Below are positions 17,312-26,358 of a stretch of 64,000 nucleotides of DNA, piece after piece (the stretch's first letter is position 1; each line of letters opens with the position of its first letter). The stretch is from NCBI RefSeq assembly GCF_003290185.1, contig NZ_QNFY01000004.1:248001-312000 (forward strand), written 5' to 3'. Origin of the DNA: Chryseobacterium lathyri (lineage in GTDB: Bacteria > Bacteroidota > Bacteroidia > Flavobacteriales > Weeksellaceae). The notes beneath the pieces were generated by a model. That model was not told the DNA's origin and searched no databases. It was given only the letters and a program-made list of their open reading frames with translations. Position numbers and translations under genes: made by a program.

Positions 17312-17854
17312 ATGAAAATCTTAACTTTAATTTTCTTTTTAATATTTTTCACAAGCTGTTCTAACAAAGAAACAGCGAAAGAAACAAATCTACAGCAAGT
17401 AAAATATTCATTTGAAAACATATTAGATTATGGTAACAAAGATACCTTATTTATAAAATCTCAATTTGAAGATTGTGGTGAATGGGGTGGACATAATGAA
17501 CTTATTAAAATTTATCGTTCAGAAAGAAAAATAAAATTAGCTTATATAAAGTACAAAGTTGATAATTGTGGAGAGAGAAATAATATGGGCTCAATTATTC
17601 AAAAAAAAGATATCACTGAAAATCTCATTTTATCGCATTCACAACAGCTTGGTTTAATGAATTATATCAATGCTTTAATGAAATCCAGATTTCTTGACAA
17701 AGAAATTTCAAATTCCGGAAACTCTTTTGCTTTAAGCAATGTTAAAGGAGATTTAAGATTCTCTTATTATGGAGATCATTCTCTGCCTTTGAATAACTAT
17801 AACGATTTAATGGCCATATTGAAGTTTCCAAAAGTAGTTATTCAAAATAGATAG
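17312..17854 (+). CDS. Putative lipoprotein of unknown function
   Basis: A 180-residue protein with a lipoprotein signal peptide: MKILTLIFFLIFFTSC, lipidated cysteine C16. The mature part is mixed alpha/beta, with segments such as DTLFIKSQFEDCGEWGGHNE and KYKVDNCGERNNMGSI that carry two conserved-looking cysteines. No family was recognised. It follows ligD by 31 nt and ends immediately before the stop codon of the convergent SDR gene. Confidence 0.65.
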   Translation: MKILTLIFFLIFFTSCSNKETAKETNLQQVKYSFENILDYGNKDTLFIKSQFEDCGEWGGHNELIKIYRSERKIKLAYIKYKVDNCGERNNMGSIIQKKDITENLILSHSQQLGLMNYINALMKSRFLDKEISNSGNSFALSNVKGDLRFSYYGDHSLPLNNYNDLMAILKFPKVVIQNR

Positions 17855-18589
17855 TTACGGCAGTTTCGCCACCAAACTTTCCGGCAAGATTTTCAAAATC
17901 ATATAAATCATCTTCCATTTAAAATTCGGGACGATGGTAAAAGAATTCCCAGCATTGACAATATGTTTCGCCACATAATCCGGCTTCATAATCAGAGATT
18001 CATTGAGCTGAAGACCTTCATTGATCTTAGTTCTGATATAACCGATCACCAGGGCATTAACAATAACCTTTCTTGATGCTAATTCCTGTCGTAACCCTGC
18101 TAAATATTGGGTGAAAGCAGCTTTTGTACTTCCATACACGAAGTTGCTTTTTCGGCCTCTAACTCCGGAAAGTGAAGAAAGCCCAATGATCCTTTCCAAA
18201 TTTTTATTGCTTTCATCCATAGAAATGATATTCAGAATAGAAACAGCACCTATATAATTCACTTGTATCATCTGTTGGGTACCTTTGAAGTCTCTCAAAG
18301 CTTTTTCATTGTCTACCAAAAAGCCCGCTGCATAAACTACAATATGAGGTTTTATCGGCAGGTCAACATAGAATTTTTGATGGGAAGCAAAATCTACAGC
18401 ATCAAAATAAAGAATGGTAATCTTTGAAGGATGAATCTGATTATCTGTAACAAATCTTTCCAGTGAAGCTATATCCCGCGAAGCTGCGATCACAGAAAAA
18501 CCTTTTCCAACATACTGCTTAATACATTGCTTAGCCACATCTGAATTGGCGCCTAAAATGAGAACGGTTTTGCCTGTATTTTGATTCAT
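17855..18589 (-). CDS. Short-chain dehydrogenase/reductase
   Basis: A 244-residue NAD(P)-dependent SDR. The nucleotide-binding start is KTVLILGANSDVAKQC (a variant of TGxxxGxG), and the catalytic Tyr and Lys are in VYGSTKAAF, preceded by a serine-rich GLSSLSGVRG strand. Substrate unknown; such enzymes reduce or oxidise sugars, lipids or steroids. The start was chosen at ATG 18589 rather than 18622 because the promoter box (complement of CAAAGATA, 18594-18601) lies between them, leaving a nearly leaderless mRNA. It converges on the lipoprotein gene with no intervening base. Confidence 0.85.
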   Translation of the reverse strand: MNQNTGKTVLILGANSDVAKQCIKQYVGKGFSVIAASRDIASLERFVTDNQIHPSKITILYFDAVDFASHQKFYVDLPIKPHIVVYAAGFLVDNEKALRDFKGTQQMIQVNYIGAVSILNIISMDESNKNLERIIGLSSLSGVRGRKSNFVYGSTKAAFTQYLAGLRQELASRKVIVNALVIGYIRTKINEGLQLNESLIMKPDYVAKHIVNAGNSFTIVPNFKWKMIYMILKILPESLVAKLP

Positions 18590-18622
18590 GGTGCAAAGAT
18601 ATTTATTTGATTTTATGATCAT

Positions 18623-18887
18623 GAATTTTGAATAGAAATACTTTTAAGCAAATTTCACGAATGAGTTCATGGATAACACTTGAGTCGGTTTTCATGTAAA
18701 GCTATTCTTAACATGTATAGGATTAACAAATTGATCTGAACGTTAGGTGAAAATCTATACAATCTGTGGATCTGTAGGAGATTTTCAACGCAAAGTTTCA
18801 AGATGATGTGTAATAGTTTTGAGGGAAGCAAAGAATGTGGCTACGCCACTGAATAAGCGTATGTTTACTGTGTTGATTATATAAAAA
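18623..18887. other. Intergenic stretch without a gene
   Basis: No reading frame with coding character was seen. It contains the SDR promoter region at its left end and a small hairpin GTGGC-TAC-GCCAC (18837-18849). The GC-rich palindrome at 18888-18920 closes the interval. Confidence 0.5.
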
Positions 18888-18920
18888 CTCGGCGCGGTGA
18901 ACTTCGTTCACCGCGCCGAG
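18888..18920. repeat. GC-rich perfect palindrome
   Basis: The arms CTCGGCGCGGTGAAC (18888-18902) and its exact complement (18906-18920) enclose TTC. The 15-bp stem is mostly G+C in an AT-rich region, with no T-run on either strand. It is positioned 21 bp downstream of the yajC stop, where it could protect or end that mRNA, but its composition suggests a dispersed palindromic element. Confidence 0.65.
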
Positions 18921-18941
18921 CGATATTTTCAAACTAAAAAG

Positions 18942-19307
18942 TTATTTCTTTTCAGTATCGATTTCTTTTTTCTCCGCCGTCTTGTCTGCAGCAGCTTTCG
19001 CTTTATCTCCAAAACGTGCTTCAGTAAATTCTCTGGAAACAGCAGCTTTTTCAAATTTCAGTTTTCCGGATAAAGTTTCGATAACGAATCCATCATCCTG
19101 AACCTGAGCAATTCTTCCGTGAAGACCTGAAGTAAGGACCACTCTGGTTCCTACTTTTAAAGTTTCCTGAAAGCTTTTCTCCTGCTTCTGTTTTCTCATC
19201 TGTGGTCTTATCATTAAGAAATAAAACCCCACAAACATCACCCCCATCATGATCAGCATCATTGATGAAGATCCTTGTGGCTGTGCCTGTAAAAAGATTG
19301 TCAACAT
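18942..19307 (-). CDS. yajC: Preprotein translocase accessory subunit YajC
   Basis: 121 residues. One N-terminal membrane helix (MLIMMGVMFVGFYFLMIRPQ) is followed by the family motif MRKQKQEKSFQETLKVGTRV and a small beta domain (TSGLHGRIAQVQDDGFVIE), with a charged lysine/glutamate tail. YajC associates with SecDF and SecYEG at the inner membrane. It starts 9 nt after the DUF1573 stop, as the last gene of nusB-DUF1573-yajC. Confidence 0.95.
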   Translation of the reverse strand: MLTIFLQAQPQGSSSMMLIMMGVMFVGFYFLMIRPQMRKQKQEKSFQETLKVGTRVVLTSGLHGRIAQVQDDGFVIETLSGKLKFEKAAVSREFTEARFGDKAKAAADKTAEKKEIDTEKK

Positions 19308-19316
19308 ATTTTATAA

Positions 19317-19838
19317 TTACGGTTGAATGTTCGCTGTGAACGTTAATTTGATAGGAGCCTTATCTACGTTGGCAAATACATCCGCATGCTTCTGAACGTT
19401 TCCGTCAAAGCTTGAAGAATCAAAATGCAAAGTGATTTTTCCTTTTTTACCAGGAAGAATAGGTTCTTTTGTGAAATCAGGAGCTGTACATCCGCATCCA
19501 GGTTTTACTTCAGAGATCACCAAAGGATTTTTTCCTGTATTGGTAATTTCGTAAACGTGCTCTACTTTATCTCCTTTTTTGATTTTCCCAAAATCGAAGT
19601 TGTTTTCAGATAGGGCAACTGATGTTAATGGCTGGTTAGAAACCGGAGCTGCTTCTGCTGTATTGGCTGCTGCAGGAGCTGTCGCTGAATTGGTAGGAGC
19701 TAAATTGGTTGCACCTGCTGTAGAATCTGTAATATTAGCAGCTTCTGCACCGGCTGCAGCTTGCTGGTTTTCTTTTTTACAAGAAACCAAACCAAGGCCT
19801 ATAATAGACAAGGCGATAATTGATAACGTCTTTTTCAT
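19317..19838 (-). CDS. DUF1573 lipoprotein
   Basis: A 173-residue lipoprotein: the signal ends LGLVSC (C20). An alanine/asparagine/threonine-rich linker (about 25-75) leads to a DUF1573 domain with FDFGKIKKGDKVEHVYEITN and KPGCGCTAPDFTKEPILPG. DUF1573 folds like an immunoglobulin/ASH domain and is common in Bacteroidota; its role is unknown. The start was chosen at ATG 19838, 1 nt after the nusB stop, because it gives an intact lipoprotein signal. Cotranscribed with yajC. Confidence 0.88.
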   Translation of the reverse strand: MKKTLSIIALSIIGLGLVSCKKENQQAAAGAEAANITDSTAGATNLAPTNSATAPAAANTAEAAPVSNQPLTSVALSENNFDFGKIKKGDKVEHVYEITNTGKNPLVISEVKPGCGCTAPDFTKEPILPGKKGKITLHFDSSSFDGNVQKHADVFANVDKAPIKLTFTANIQP

Positions 19839-19839
19839 G

Positions 19840-20745
19840 TTAAATTCTATTTTGATCTTTACAATATTTATCCAAAATTCCGTTAATGAAGATATTGGAA
19901 CGGTCTGTTGCAAATACCTTTGCAATCTCAATATATTCATTGATAATAACTCTTGAAGGTGTAAAAGGAAAATTATCCAGTTCTGAAATAGCCGTTGACA
20001 AAATTACTTTATCCATCAAAGAAACTCTTTCCAGATCCCAGTTTTCCAGTCTTTCGCTTAGTGTTTTCTCATTAGCTTCCCAGTTGTTCAGGGTATCTCT
20101 GAGAAGTTTTCCGGCGAAAACTTTATCCTCTTCATCTTTAATCATTTTAATTAAAGTTCTGCTTTCTTCATCTTCTTTCAGGAAACCGATCGTTTTCTGT
20201 ACCATTGAATTGGCGATATGAATATCATCATACCATGAAAGTTCTTTATCACTAAGGTACTCCTGGAAGTCATCATTCTCAGCAATATATCTTAAAAACA
20301 GTTTCCCGATAAACTTCTGATCTTCTTCAAAAGAATATCCTTCTTCTTTCATGAAATCCTGATAACGCTTTCCTGCCGTAATTCTCTGAAAAGTTTTTAC
20401 CAATATATCATCATGCATATCCCATTTCAACTGCTTGTGCTGACCTGTGAAAAATAATCTCTCAGGATTTTCTTCCAGCTTGATCAGGACCTGGTTATTG
20501 ATAAATTTTTGGTTAGGGTTAATTTCAGCATCAGTTTTAAGATATTTGTTCTTCCCAATTTCGATCTGGGTTTCTGCCAATTCTTTCAGAGCCACCAAAA
20601 AATTAAGCTGATAGATATAGAGATTATAGATTTTCTCTATTCCAGAGAACATGTTTTTCTCTAAAACATCAAATTTTAAAGGATTCTGATAGTATGAATA
20701 CACTGTTTGTACTACTTTTTCACGGATTTGTCGTCTTCCTAACAT
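19840..20745 (-). CDS. nusB: Transcription antitermination factor NusB
   Basis: A 301-residue protein with the long Bacteroidota layout: an N-terminal part beginning MLGRRQIREKVVQTVYSYYQ, a helical middle and the canonical NusB domain in the last 120 residues (DKVILSTAISELDNFPFTP and VINEYIEIAKVFATDRSNIF). NusB with NusE binds boxA RNA to stop premature termination of rRNA transcripts. The first gene of a three-gene operon with DUF1573 and yajC. A TAnnTTTG box (complement of CAAAGATA, 20767-20774) lies 22 nt upstream of the ATG. Confidence 0.93.
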   Translation of the reverse strand: MLGRRQIREKVVQTVYSYYQNPLKFDVLEKNMFSGIEKIYNLYIYQLNFLVALKELAETQIEIGKNKYLKTDAEINPNQKFINNQVLIKLEENPERLFFTGQHKQLKWDMHDDILVKTFQRITAGKRYQDFMKEEGYSFEEDQKFIGKLFLRYIAENDDFQEYLSDKELSWYDDIHIANSMVQKTIGFLKEDEESRTLIKMIKDEEDKVFAGKLLRDTLNNWEANEKTLSERLENWDLERVSLMDKVILSTAISELDNFPFTPSRVIINEYIEIAKVFATDRSNIFINGILDKYCKDQNRI

Positions 20746-20818
20746 TCAAAGAGCTTTTTATGGGTGCAAAGATACAAAAATTAAAATTGATGAAATTCGT
20801 AGTGTGTCTACATTTTTG

Positions 20819-20826
20819 TAAATTTG
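20819..20826 (+). promoter_or_regulatory. Promoter box of the ABC exporter gene
   Basis: TAAATTTG, an exact TAnnTTTG match ending 9 nt before the ATG at 20836, which implies a very short leader. Confidence 0.45.
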
Positions 20827-20835
20827 TAAAACTTT

Positions 20836-22497
20836 ATGAAAGCGCTAAAAACCTTAAACCCTTACTTTTGGAAGCACAAAATATTATTGTTTTGGGGGTT
20901 GTTATTTATCATTGCCAGTAATTTCTTCAATATCTATAAAGTCCAATTTGTAGGAAAATCTGTAGATGAGCTTACAAAAGGCGGAAATCTAGGCTTCAAT
21001 AAGCAGGTTCTGGTGTATGTTGCCATTATTGTCGGCTGCTCTCTTTTGACTGGATTTTTCACCTTCATGATGCGCCAGACAATTATTGTCGCCTCAAGAA
21101 GAATTGAATATGAACTGAAAAATAAGATTTACAGACATTATCAGGATCTTTCTCTTACGGATTACAAACAGACTACCATCGGGGATCTTATGAACAGGTT
21201 AAGTGAAGACGTTGTTGCGGTAAGAATGTATCTTGGTCCGGGAGTAATGTATGTGGTGAATCTCGTGATTCTTCTTTTAATCACCAGCATTTATATGGTT
21301 AAAACGGATGCTTCCATGACCTTATGGACGTTATTGCCGCTTCCTATTTTATCCTATATTATATTTAAGGTAAGCTCGATTATCAATCAGAAGTCGAAGA
21401 TTATGCAGAAAAGCCAGTCTGCGATTTCCACTTTCGTACAGGATAGCTTTTCAGGAATCCGCGTTGTAAAGTTTTTTGCTAAAGAAAACTACATTAAAAA
21501 GAACTACGGAATAAAAGTAACGGACTATCAGAATAAAGCACTCGACTTAGCAAAAACAGAAGCCTATTTCTTTACCATAATTTTATTTGTAATCGGACTG
21601 TTGAATGTTGCCGTTATTTTAATTGGTGGACAGAAATATATTGCAGGGCAGTTAAGTGTTGGTAAAATTGCTGATTTCTTTATGTACATCAATATCCTGA
21701 TCTGGCCATTCTCAATGGTGGGTTGGGTTACTTCCGTCAACCAGAGAGCTGAAGCTTCGATGCAGAGAATTAATGAATTTCTGGATAAAAAATCTGAAGT
21801 CATCAATACCAACTTTGAGGACTATCCTATTAAAGGGGATATTGAATTCAGAAATGTTTCTTATGTGTATCCGAATACAGGAATTAAAGCATTAGATAAC
21901 TTAAGCTTTAAGATTAAAGCCGGAGAATCTCTTGCTATTATGGGTAAAACAGGAAGCGGAAAATCTACCATCGCCCTTCTGCTTTGCCGACTTATTGATC
22001 CTACAGAAGGTGAAATCTTAATTGACGGTAAAAACCTGAAGGAGCATAATCTTACCAATTACAGAAACTTTATCGGATATATTCCCCAGGAAAGCTATTT
22101 ATTCTCTGATTCAATCGAAAACAATATCGGTTTCGCCATTGACCATCCATCCCACGAAAAAGTGGTGGAATATGCTAAAATTGCAGACGTTGATAAAAAT
22201 ATTGTTGGATTTAAAGAACAGTATAAAACACTTGTAGGTGAACGGGGTGTGATGCTTTCGGGAGGACAGAAGCAAAGAATATGTATCGCCAGAGCCTTAA
22301 TTAAGGACCCAAATATCATTATTTTTGATGATTCTCTGTCTGCTCTGGATACGGAAACCGAGCAGAATATCCTTGAAAATATTGATCAGAAAATCAGCAA
22401 CGCTACATCCATAATTATCACACACAGAGAGTCTAGCGCTCAGAGAGCAGATAAAATCATCAACCTCACCGAAATTACCAATTCTGTAACTGCTTAG
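20836..22497 (+). CDS. ABC exporter, MsbA-like (membrane domain fused to ATPase)
   Basis: A 553-residue half-transporter that would work as a homodimer. About six membrane helices lie in residues 1-300; the ATPase domain follows with Walker A MGKTGSGKST near 368-377, the signature LSGGQKQR near 474 and Walker B IIIFDDSLSALD near 495. The family exports lipids, lipid A or drugs. Similarity to MsbA-type exporters is clear, but the substrate is not fixed by sequence. It is divergent from nusB. Confidence 0.9.
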   Translation: MKALKTLNPYFWKHKILLFWGLLFIIASNFFNIYKVQFVGKSVDELTKGGNLGFNKQVLVYVAIIVGCSLLTGFFTFMMRQTIIVASRRIEYELKNKIYRHYQDLSLTDYKQTTIGDLMNRLSEDVVAVRMYLGPGVMYVVNLVILLLITSIYMVKTDASMTLWTLLPLPILSYIIFKVSSIINQKSKIMQKSQSAISTFVQDSFSGIRVVKFFAKENYIKKNYGIKVTDYQNKALDLAKTEAYFFTIILFVIGLLNVAVILIGGQKYIAGQLSVGKIADFFMYINILIWPFSMVGWVTSVNQRAEASMQRINEFLDKKSEVINTNFEDYPIKGDIEFRNVSYVYPNTGIKALDNLSFKIKAGESLAIMGKTGSGKSTIALLLCRLIDPTEGEILIDGKNLKEHNLTNYRNFIGYIPQESYLFSDSIENNIGFAIDHPSHEKVVEYAKIADVDKNIVGFKEQYKTLVGERGVMLSGGQKQRICIARALIKDPNIIIFDDSLSALDTETEQNILENIDQKISNATSIIITHRESSAQRADKIINLTEITNSVTA

Positions 22498-22537
22498 CGG
22501 TTTCGTTCTCAATTGTTAAATAAATCATAAAAAAAAT

Positions 22538-22567
22538 TTTGTGATTAAAAGAATTCTTTTATATTTG
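22538..22567 (+). promoter_or_regulatory. Promoter of the PUR-family gene
   Basis: TTTG at 22538-22541 and TATATTTG at 22560-22567 are separated by 18 nt, a good match to the Bacteroidota consensus. The leader to the ATG is about 25 nt. Confidence 0.65.
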
Positions 22568-22596
22568 TTCTTAACAAGATTAAAAAATATCTAACA

Positions 22597-22932
22597 ATGA
22601 GTGAATACAAGGAACGCCATGAAAATGAAATTTTCACGAAGGTGTTAAAAGCAGGAAGAAGAACTTATTTCTTTGATGTGCGCGAGACGAAAGCAGGAGA
22701 TTATTATCTTACGATTACCGAAAGTAAAAAGAATTTCGGAGAGAATGGTGAAGCTACATTCGAGAAACACAAAATTTATCTTTACAAAGAGGATTTTAAA
22801 AGTTTCCAGGAGATGTTTAATGAGTCCACAGATTTCATCATTAATGAAAAGGGTGAGGATGTAATATCAGAAAAGCATGACAAAGACTTCAAAAGCAAAT
22901 CATTCACAATTGATTCTGACGACGAAGTTTAA
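22597..22932 (+). CDS. PUR family DNA/RNA-binding protein (DUF3276)
   Basis: A 111-residue protein of the bacterial PUR/DUF3276 family. The core KVLKAGRRTYFFDVRETK, DYYLTITESKK and KHKIYLYKEDFKSF form the PUR repeat fold, which binds single-stranded nucleic acid (structurally characterised in Borrelia and Bacteroides homologues). The acidic tail DSDDEV is typical. Monocistronic, between its own promoter and a strong terminator. Confidence 0.92.
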   Translation: MSEYKERHENEIFTKVLKAGRRTYFFDVRETKAGDYYLTITESKKNFGENGEATFEKHKIYLYKEDFKSFQEMFNESTDFIINEKGEDVISEKHDKDFKSKSFTIDSDDEV

Positions 22933-22956
22933 AAAAAAGAATATTCTAAAAACACA

Positions 22957-22981
22957 AGCATCTGAAAAAGATGCTTTTTTT
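22957..22981 (+). terminator. Rho-independent terminator of the PUR gene
   Basis: AGCATCT-GAAAA-AGATGCT followed by seven T. Confidence 0.85.
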
Positions 22982-23008
22982 ATGCTCTGAAACCATATTT
23001 GCATAAAA

Positions 23009-23026
23009 AACGGGCTAAAGCCCGTT
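23009..23026. repeat. Short palindrome AACGGGCT-AA-AGCCCGTT
   Basis: An eight-base perfect inverted repeat around AA, lying between the PUR terminator and the FG-GAP gene. It has no T-run. Its form resembles a dispersed intergenic palindrome. Confidence 0.5.
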
Positions 23027-23079
23027 CCTATTAAAGTATGATGAATATTTTACATTTTATTTCGTCATTAAGGATTTTC

Positions 23080-25377
23080 TTACTTTACCAATACTATTTC
23101 TTTCAATTCCTGCTTAATGAAAGACGGAGATTTCATTAAACTGAATAGTTCACTTGGGATGTCATTCTGGCAAGGATCTGCTATTTTACTTGGATTAAAA
23201 TTAGAAGTACTATTAATAACTTTTGCTGCAGAAAACATTACAATCCCTCCATCTTTTCTAAGGGTAACCAGTTCTTCATTTTTTGAAGCAGGATCAAAAT
23301 TTCCAAAACACATTATATTATCTTTGGTTTGTAATATAGGAAACCTTTCAACATCCACACTAGCCAGGGCATTTCCATTCAATTTATATAATACATACTC
23401 TCCATCATAATTTTTATGAACAAAAATCTCATCTACTCCGTTTGCATCGATATCCCCTACAGCCAGTCCTCTCCATTCTGAAGCCGAGCCCCACCCTGTA
23501 GATTGGGTTATTTTTGTCATTACACCATTATCATCTATATCATAAACATGTATTCCGTTATATGCTATGTTTGGAGAATTTACAAGTAATACGATCTCAT
23601 CTTTATCATCATTATCCAGATTACCTGATGCTACTGCTGCAATTTTAGAATCCGCGGGTAGATTAAGAGCATTAGTATGAACTAGCTCAGGAGTGGTCCC
23701 ATTAAATTTAAAAACAATTACTTCTTTATTTAAATTCTTGACAGCAATAAAATCATCCTTATCTCCGGTAATAAAGTTTCCAGCTGCGGCTCCTACCCAA
23801 TCAGATTGTACATCCCATCCTATAGATTTTGTCTGTTCAACAATATTATTGTTTTCAATTTTTAAAATATAAGCTCCATTATTGCCGGGATCGGAATGAT
23901 TACTTAAAGCTATTATCTCACTTTTGCTATCTCCAAAAAAATCTCCGGCTGCTATACCTCTCCAATTGTACTGTCCACTATAATATTTGTCATTTGTAAC
24001 GGAATGAAATTTTTTACCACAAGGTTCCATAGTTCCTATCATCCCATCATAATTTCTGATGACAACAAATTCATTAGCACTATCTCTATCAAAATTACCG
24101 CTCGCAATTCCTCTCCAATCGGAACCAGATCCCCATCCATGTTCCGTATTGACAGGTACAATTAAGTTTTCATAATAAGCCAAATAAGCAACTACTAAAG
24201 GAAAATTTTCAGGTGTCAAAGGTGTATAATAATTTTCTGCCGTTTGCATTTCAGCAAGTAACTGATATATTTTTTCATCATATTCAGATAAGCTCGCCCA
24301 TTGGAAACATGTATAGGTACTTACGTCTTCGCCAACAGGATGTGGATACTTAAGATCCCAGGGTGAATTAGGATAACTCACTCCATTATTTATATACAAA
24401 GGAGCCTTATAGATATCTTTCGTTAAGGTATTAGCATAGGCTTGTATATCGGAATCCGTATAAATAAGCGTTCCACCTCTGGAAATATTATATTTGCGGC
24501 ATTCATGAGGAAAAGATATGGTTAAACCACCGTGAGAAATATCTTCCCGCAAAGTACTTGTTTTCCAATATGTCCAGCTATTGGACCCCAGATTTGTATT
24601 AAAAGAGGTATTTGCTTTTATAAAATTGGCTATCTGGTTAAGTTGTGTAAGATAATCCGGATTATCTGTTGCCAAATACATCTGTACCAATACTCTTCCC
24701 ATTGCACTTTGCATATTAAACGGTAAAATTTCACCAGCGTTATTTATTGGCGGATTATCATTTCGCTCTTTATAATAACCTATACTATTATTTGTATTAG
24801 AATTTGGTTCAGTATACCATTGACCCCCATGATAATCAATAGTTTCTTTTACCTTTTGTTTAAGATCGTCAGAAATAGCTTTAAAACTCATATCATTATA
24901 ACGCCCTCCCCCAATATATTTTAAATGATGAAGAGTAGAGTCATTCTTAACTATTGTGGCAAACTTAGCCATAGGATAAGTTATGTTAGCACTGTGTACC
25001 ACATGAGCATAAGTTTTTCCATCATTTGGTATTGTGTTATACTCATCAGTTGACCATGCAGCACCAGAAATATGACGGTAATCATAAATTGTATCCAGAC
25101 CAGGAACCTGATCTCTAAGATCATCTCTTCTGTCAATCACATTTCCGATAGTCCCTATTAAAACATTAGCATATTTCACGTCATGTGTTTTTTCATACAT
25201 CATTACCAATGCTTCCATATGGGCAGATACTATCCACGAAAATTCTACTTGGTTTGAGCTGGTTGAATTAAGTGGTACTACAGCATATCCCTTACTATCA
25301 AACAGGTTTTTGTAATAGGATTGAGCATAAGACTTTATTACAAATAAGAAAGCAAGAACTGTGAAGAATTTTTTCAT
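23080..25377 (-). CDS. Large secreted protein with FG-GAP/VCBS-type repeats
   Basis: 765 residues with a signal peptide (MKKFFTVLAFLFVIKSYAQ). Residues about 20-400 form a helix-rich region with many aromatic residues (YDYRHISGAAWSTDEYN, TISFPHECRKYNIS), reminiscent of alpha/alpha-toroid carbohydrate-active or epimerase domains, but no family was firmly recognised. From about 415, five or six repeats of the pattern W-x-G-(I/L)-A-x-G-(N/D)-F/I-D...DE follow, for example DWRGIASGNFDRDSANEFVV and EWRGLAVGDIDANGVDEIFV, each with calcium-loop-like acidic residues, as in FG-GAP/VCBS beta-propellers. Probably an extracellular or surface protein. A decayed copy lies directly upstream on the same strand. 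Confidence 0.75.
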   Translation of the reverse strand: MKKFFTVLAFLFVIKSYAQSYYKNLFDSKGYAVVPLNSTSSNQVEFSWIVSAHMEALVMMYEKTHDVKYANVLIGTIGNVIDRRDDLRDQVPGLDTIYDYRHISGAAWSTDEYNTIPNDGKTYAHVVHSANITYPMAKFATIVKNDSTLHHLKYIGGGRYNDMSFKAISDDLKQKVKETIDYHGGQWYTEPNSNTNNSIGYYKERNDNPPINNAGEILPFNMQSAMGRVLVQMYLATDNPDYLTQLNQIANFIKANTSFNTNLGSNSWTYWKTSTLREDISHGGLTISFPHECRKYNISRGGTLIYTDSDIQAYANTLTKDIYKAPLYINNGVSYPNSPWDLKYPHPVGEDVSTYTCFQWASLSEYDEKIYQLLAEMQTAENYYTPLTPENFPLVVAYLAYYENLIVPVNTEHGWGSGSDWRGIASGNFDRDSANEFVVIRNYDGMIGTMEPCGKKFHSVTNDKYYSGQYNWRGIAAGDFFGDSKSEIIALSNHSDPGNNGAYILKIENNNIVEQTKSIGWDVQSDWVGAAAGNFITGDKDDFIAVKNLNKEVIVFKFNGTTPELVHTNALNLPADSKIAAVASGNLDNDDKDEIVLLVNSPNIAYNGIHVYDIDDNGVMTKITQSTGWGSASEWRGLAVGDIDANGVDEIFVHKNYDGEYVLYKLNGNALASVDVERFPILQTKDNIMCFGNFDPASKNEELVTLRKDGGIVMFSAAKVINSTSNFNPSKIADPCQNDIPSELFSLMKSPSFIKQELKEIVLVK

Positions 25378-25419
25378 ATTTTATTTTTGTGATTATTTCA
25401 AGTGTATTTTCGAACAACT

Positions 25420-25991
25420 TTAGTTATTAAAACAAGCCGGATCCAGGAAGCTAAACAATACTTCCGGCAGCTCATTCTTACATGGATCTGATTGTTTAAT
25501 AGCATTATGAGGAGTTTTGACAACTTTTGCCGCAGAAAACATTACAATACCTCCATCTTTTCTAAGAGTAACCAGTTCATCATTTTGCGAGCTTGAATCA
25601 AAGTTTCCAAAGCACATTACATTATCTTTGCAATACAGGAAAACTTTCAATACCAATGTTATCTAAAAATTTAACGCCATTTGATTCCTTCAGTTTAAAA
25701 ACTTTATAATCTCCATCAAAGTTTCTATGAGCGATAATTTCATCAGCTCCATCACCATCCAGATTTCCAACAGCCAATCCTTTCCAATCTGAAGCTGAAC
25801 CAAAGCCTATAGACTTATCAATCAGTATCATTATCCCATTATCATCAATATCATAAGCATACACACCATTTTGCATATAATCTTCAGCATCAATCAACAA
25901 TACAATTTCATCTTTTGGGGTCATCATCAAGATTACCAGCAGCAACCTCTTTAATAAATAGCGGGGTAAGGATTGTAAAGAACTTTTTCAT
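25420..25991 (-). pseudogene. Decayed, internally deleted copy of the FG-GAP protein gene
   Basis: The start codon region (ATG at 25991, MKKFFTIL) matches the signal peptide of the intact neighbour, but it is joined almost directly to its C-terminal repeats (VAAGNLDDD, DEIVLLIDAEDYMQNGVYAY, DWKGLAVGNLDGDGADEIIA, KDNVMCFGNFDSSSQNDELV). About 550 codons are therefore missing. Two frame breaks are visible: one just after the NLDDD segment near 25920, where one C too many occurs, and one near 25630, where the sequence corresponding to QTKDN has lost five bases. The remnant ends at 25420, 42 bp upstream of the intact gene. Confidence 0.85.
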
Positions 25992-26210
25992 GTTAATAGT
26001 TTTGATTTTAGATCATTTTAAGAGAATTAATTCTCATAATTTTGGCAAAACAAATATAAAAGTTTCAATCACCAAACCCTGAATTTATTTTCAAAAACTT
26101 AAATAGAACCATTTTTGTGTATTGACTTACAAATTATAAGCGCTGGATGAAAAAAACTTTTAGAAAGGATATGAAAAAAGAAGTATCTGTTATTATTGAA
26201 ACAGACATAA

Positions 26211-26243
26211 AATAAAAAAGTACACTTGTAAAAAGTGTACTTT
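26211..26243 (-). terminator. Terminator of tRNA-His
   Basis: The arms AAAGTACACTT and AAGTGTACTTT (11 bp) enclose a 5-nt loop. On the minus strand the stem is followed by a T-rich run, and it lies 5 bp past the mature tRNA 3' end. Confidence 0.75.
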
Positions 26244-26248
26244 CTTTG

Positions 26249-26323
<75 letters not shown>

Positions 26324-26358
26324 GTTTTGTGAGTGCAAATATAGGGAAGATTTTTTAA

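Noticed and set aside
18837..18849. GTGGC-TAC-GCCAC as a terminator or small RNA
   Set aside because: Stem too short, no T-run and far from a gene end; kept only as a note in the intergenic entry.
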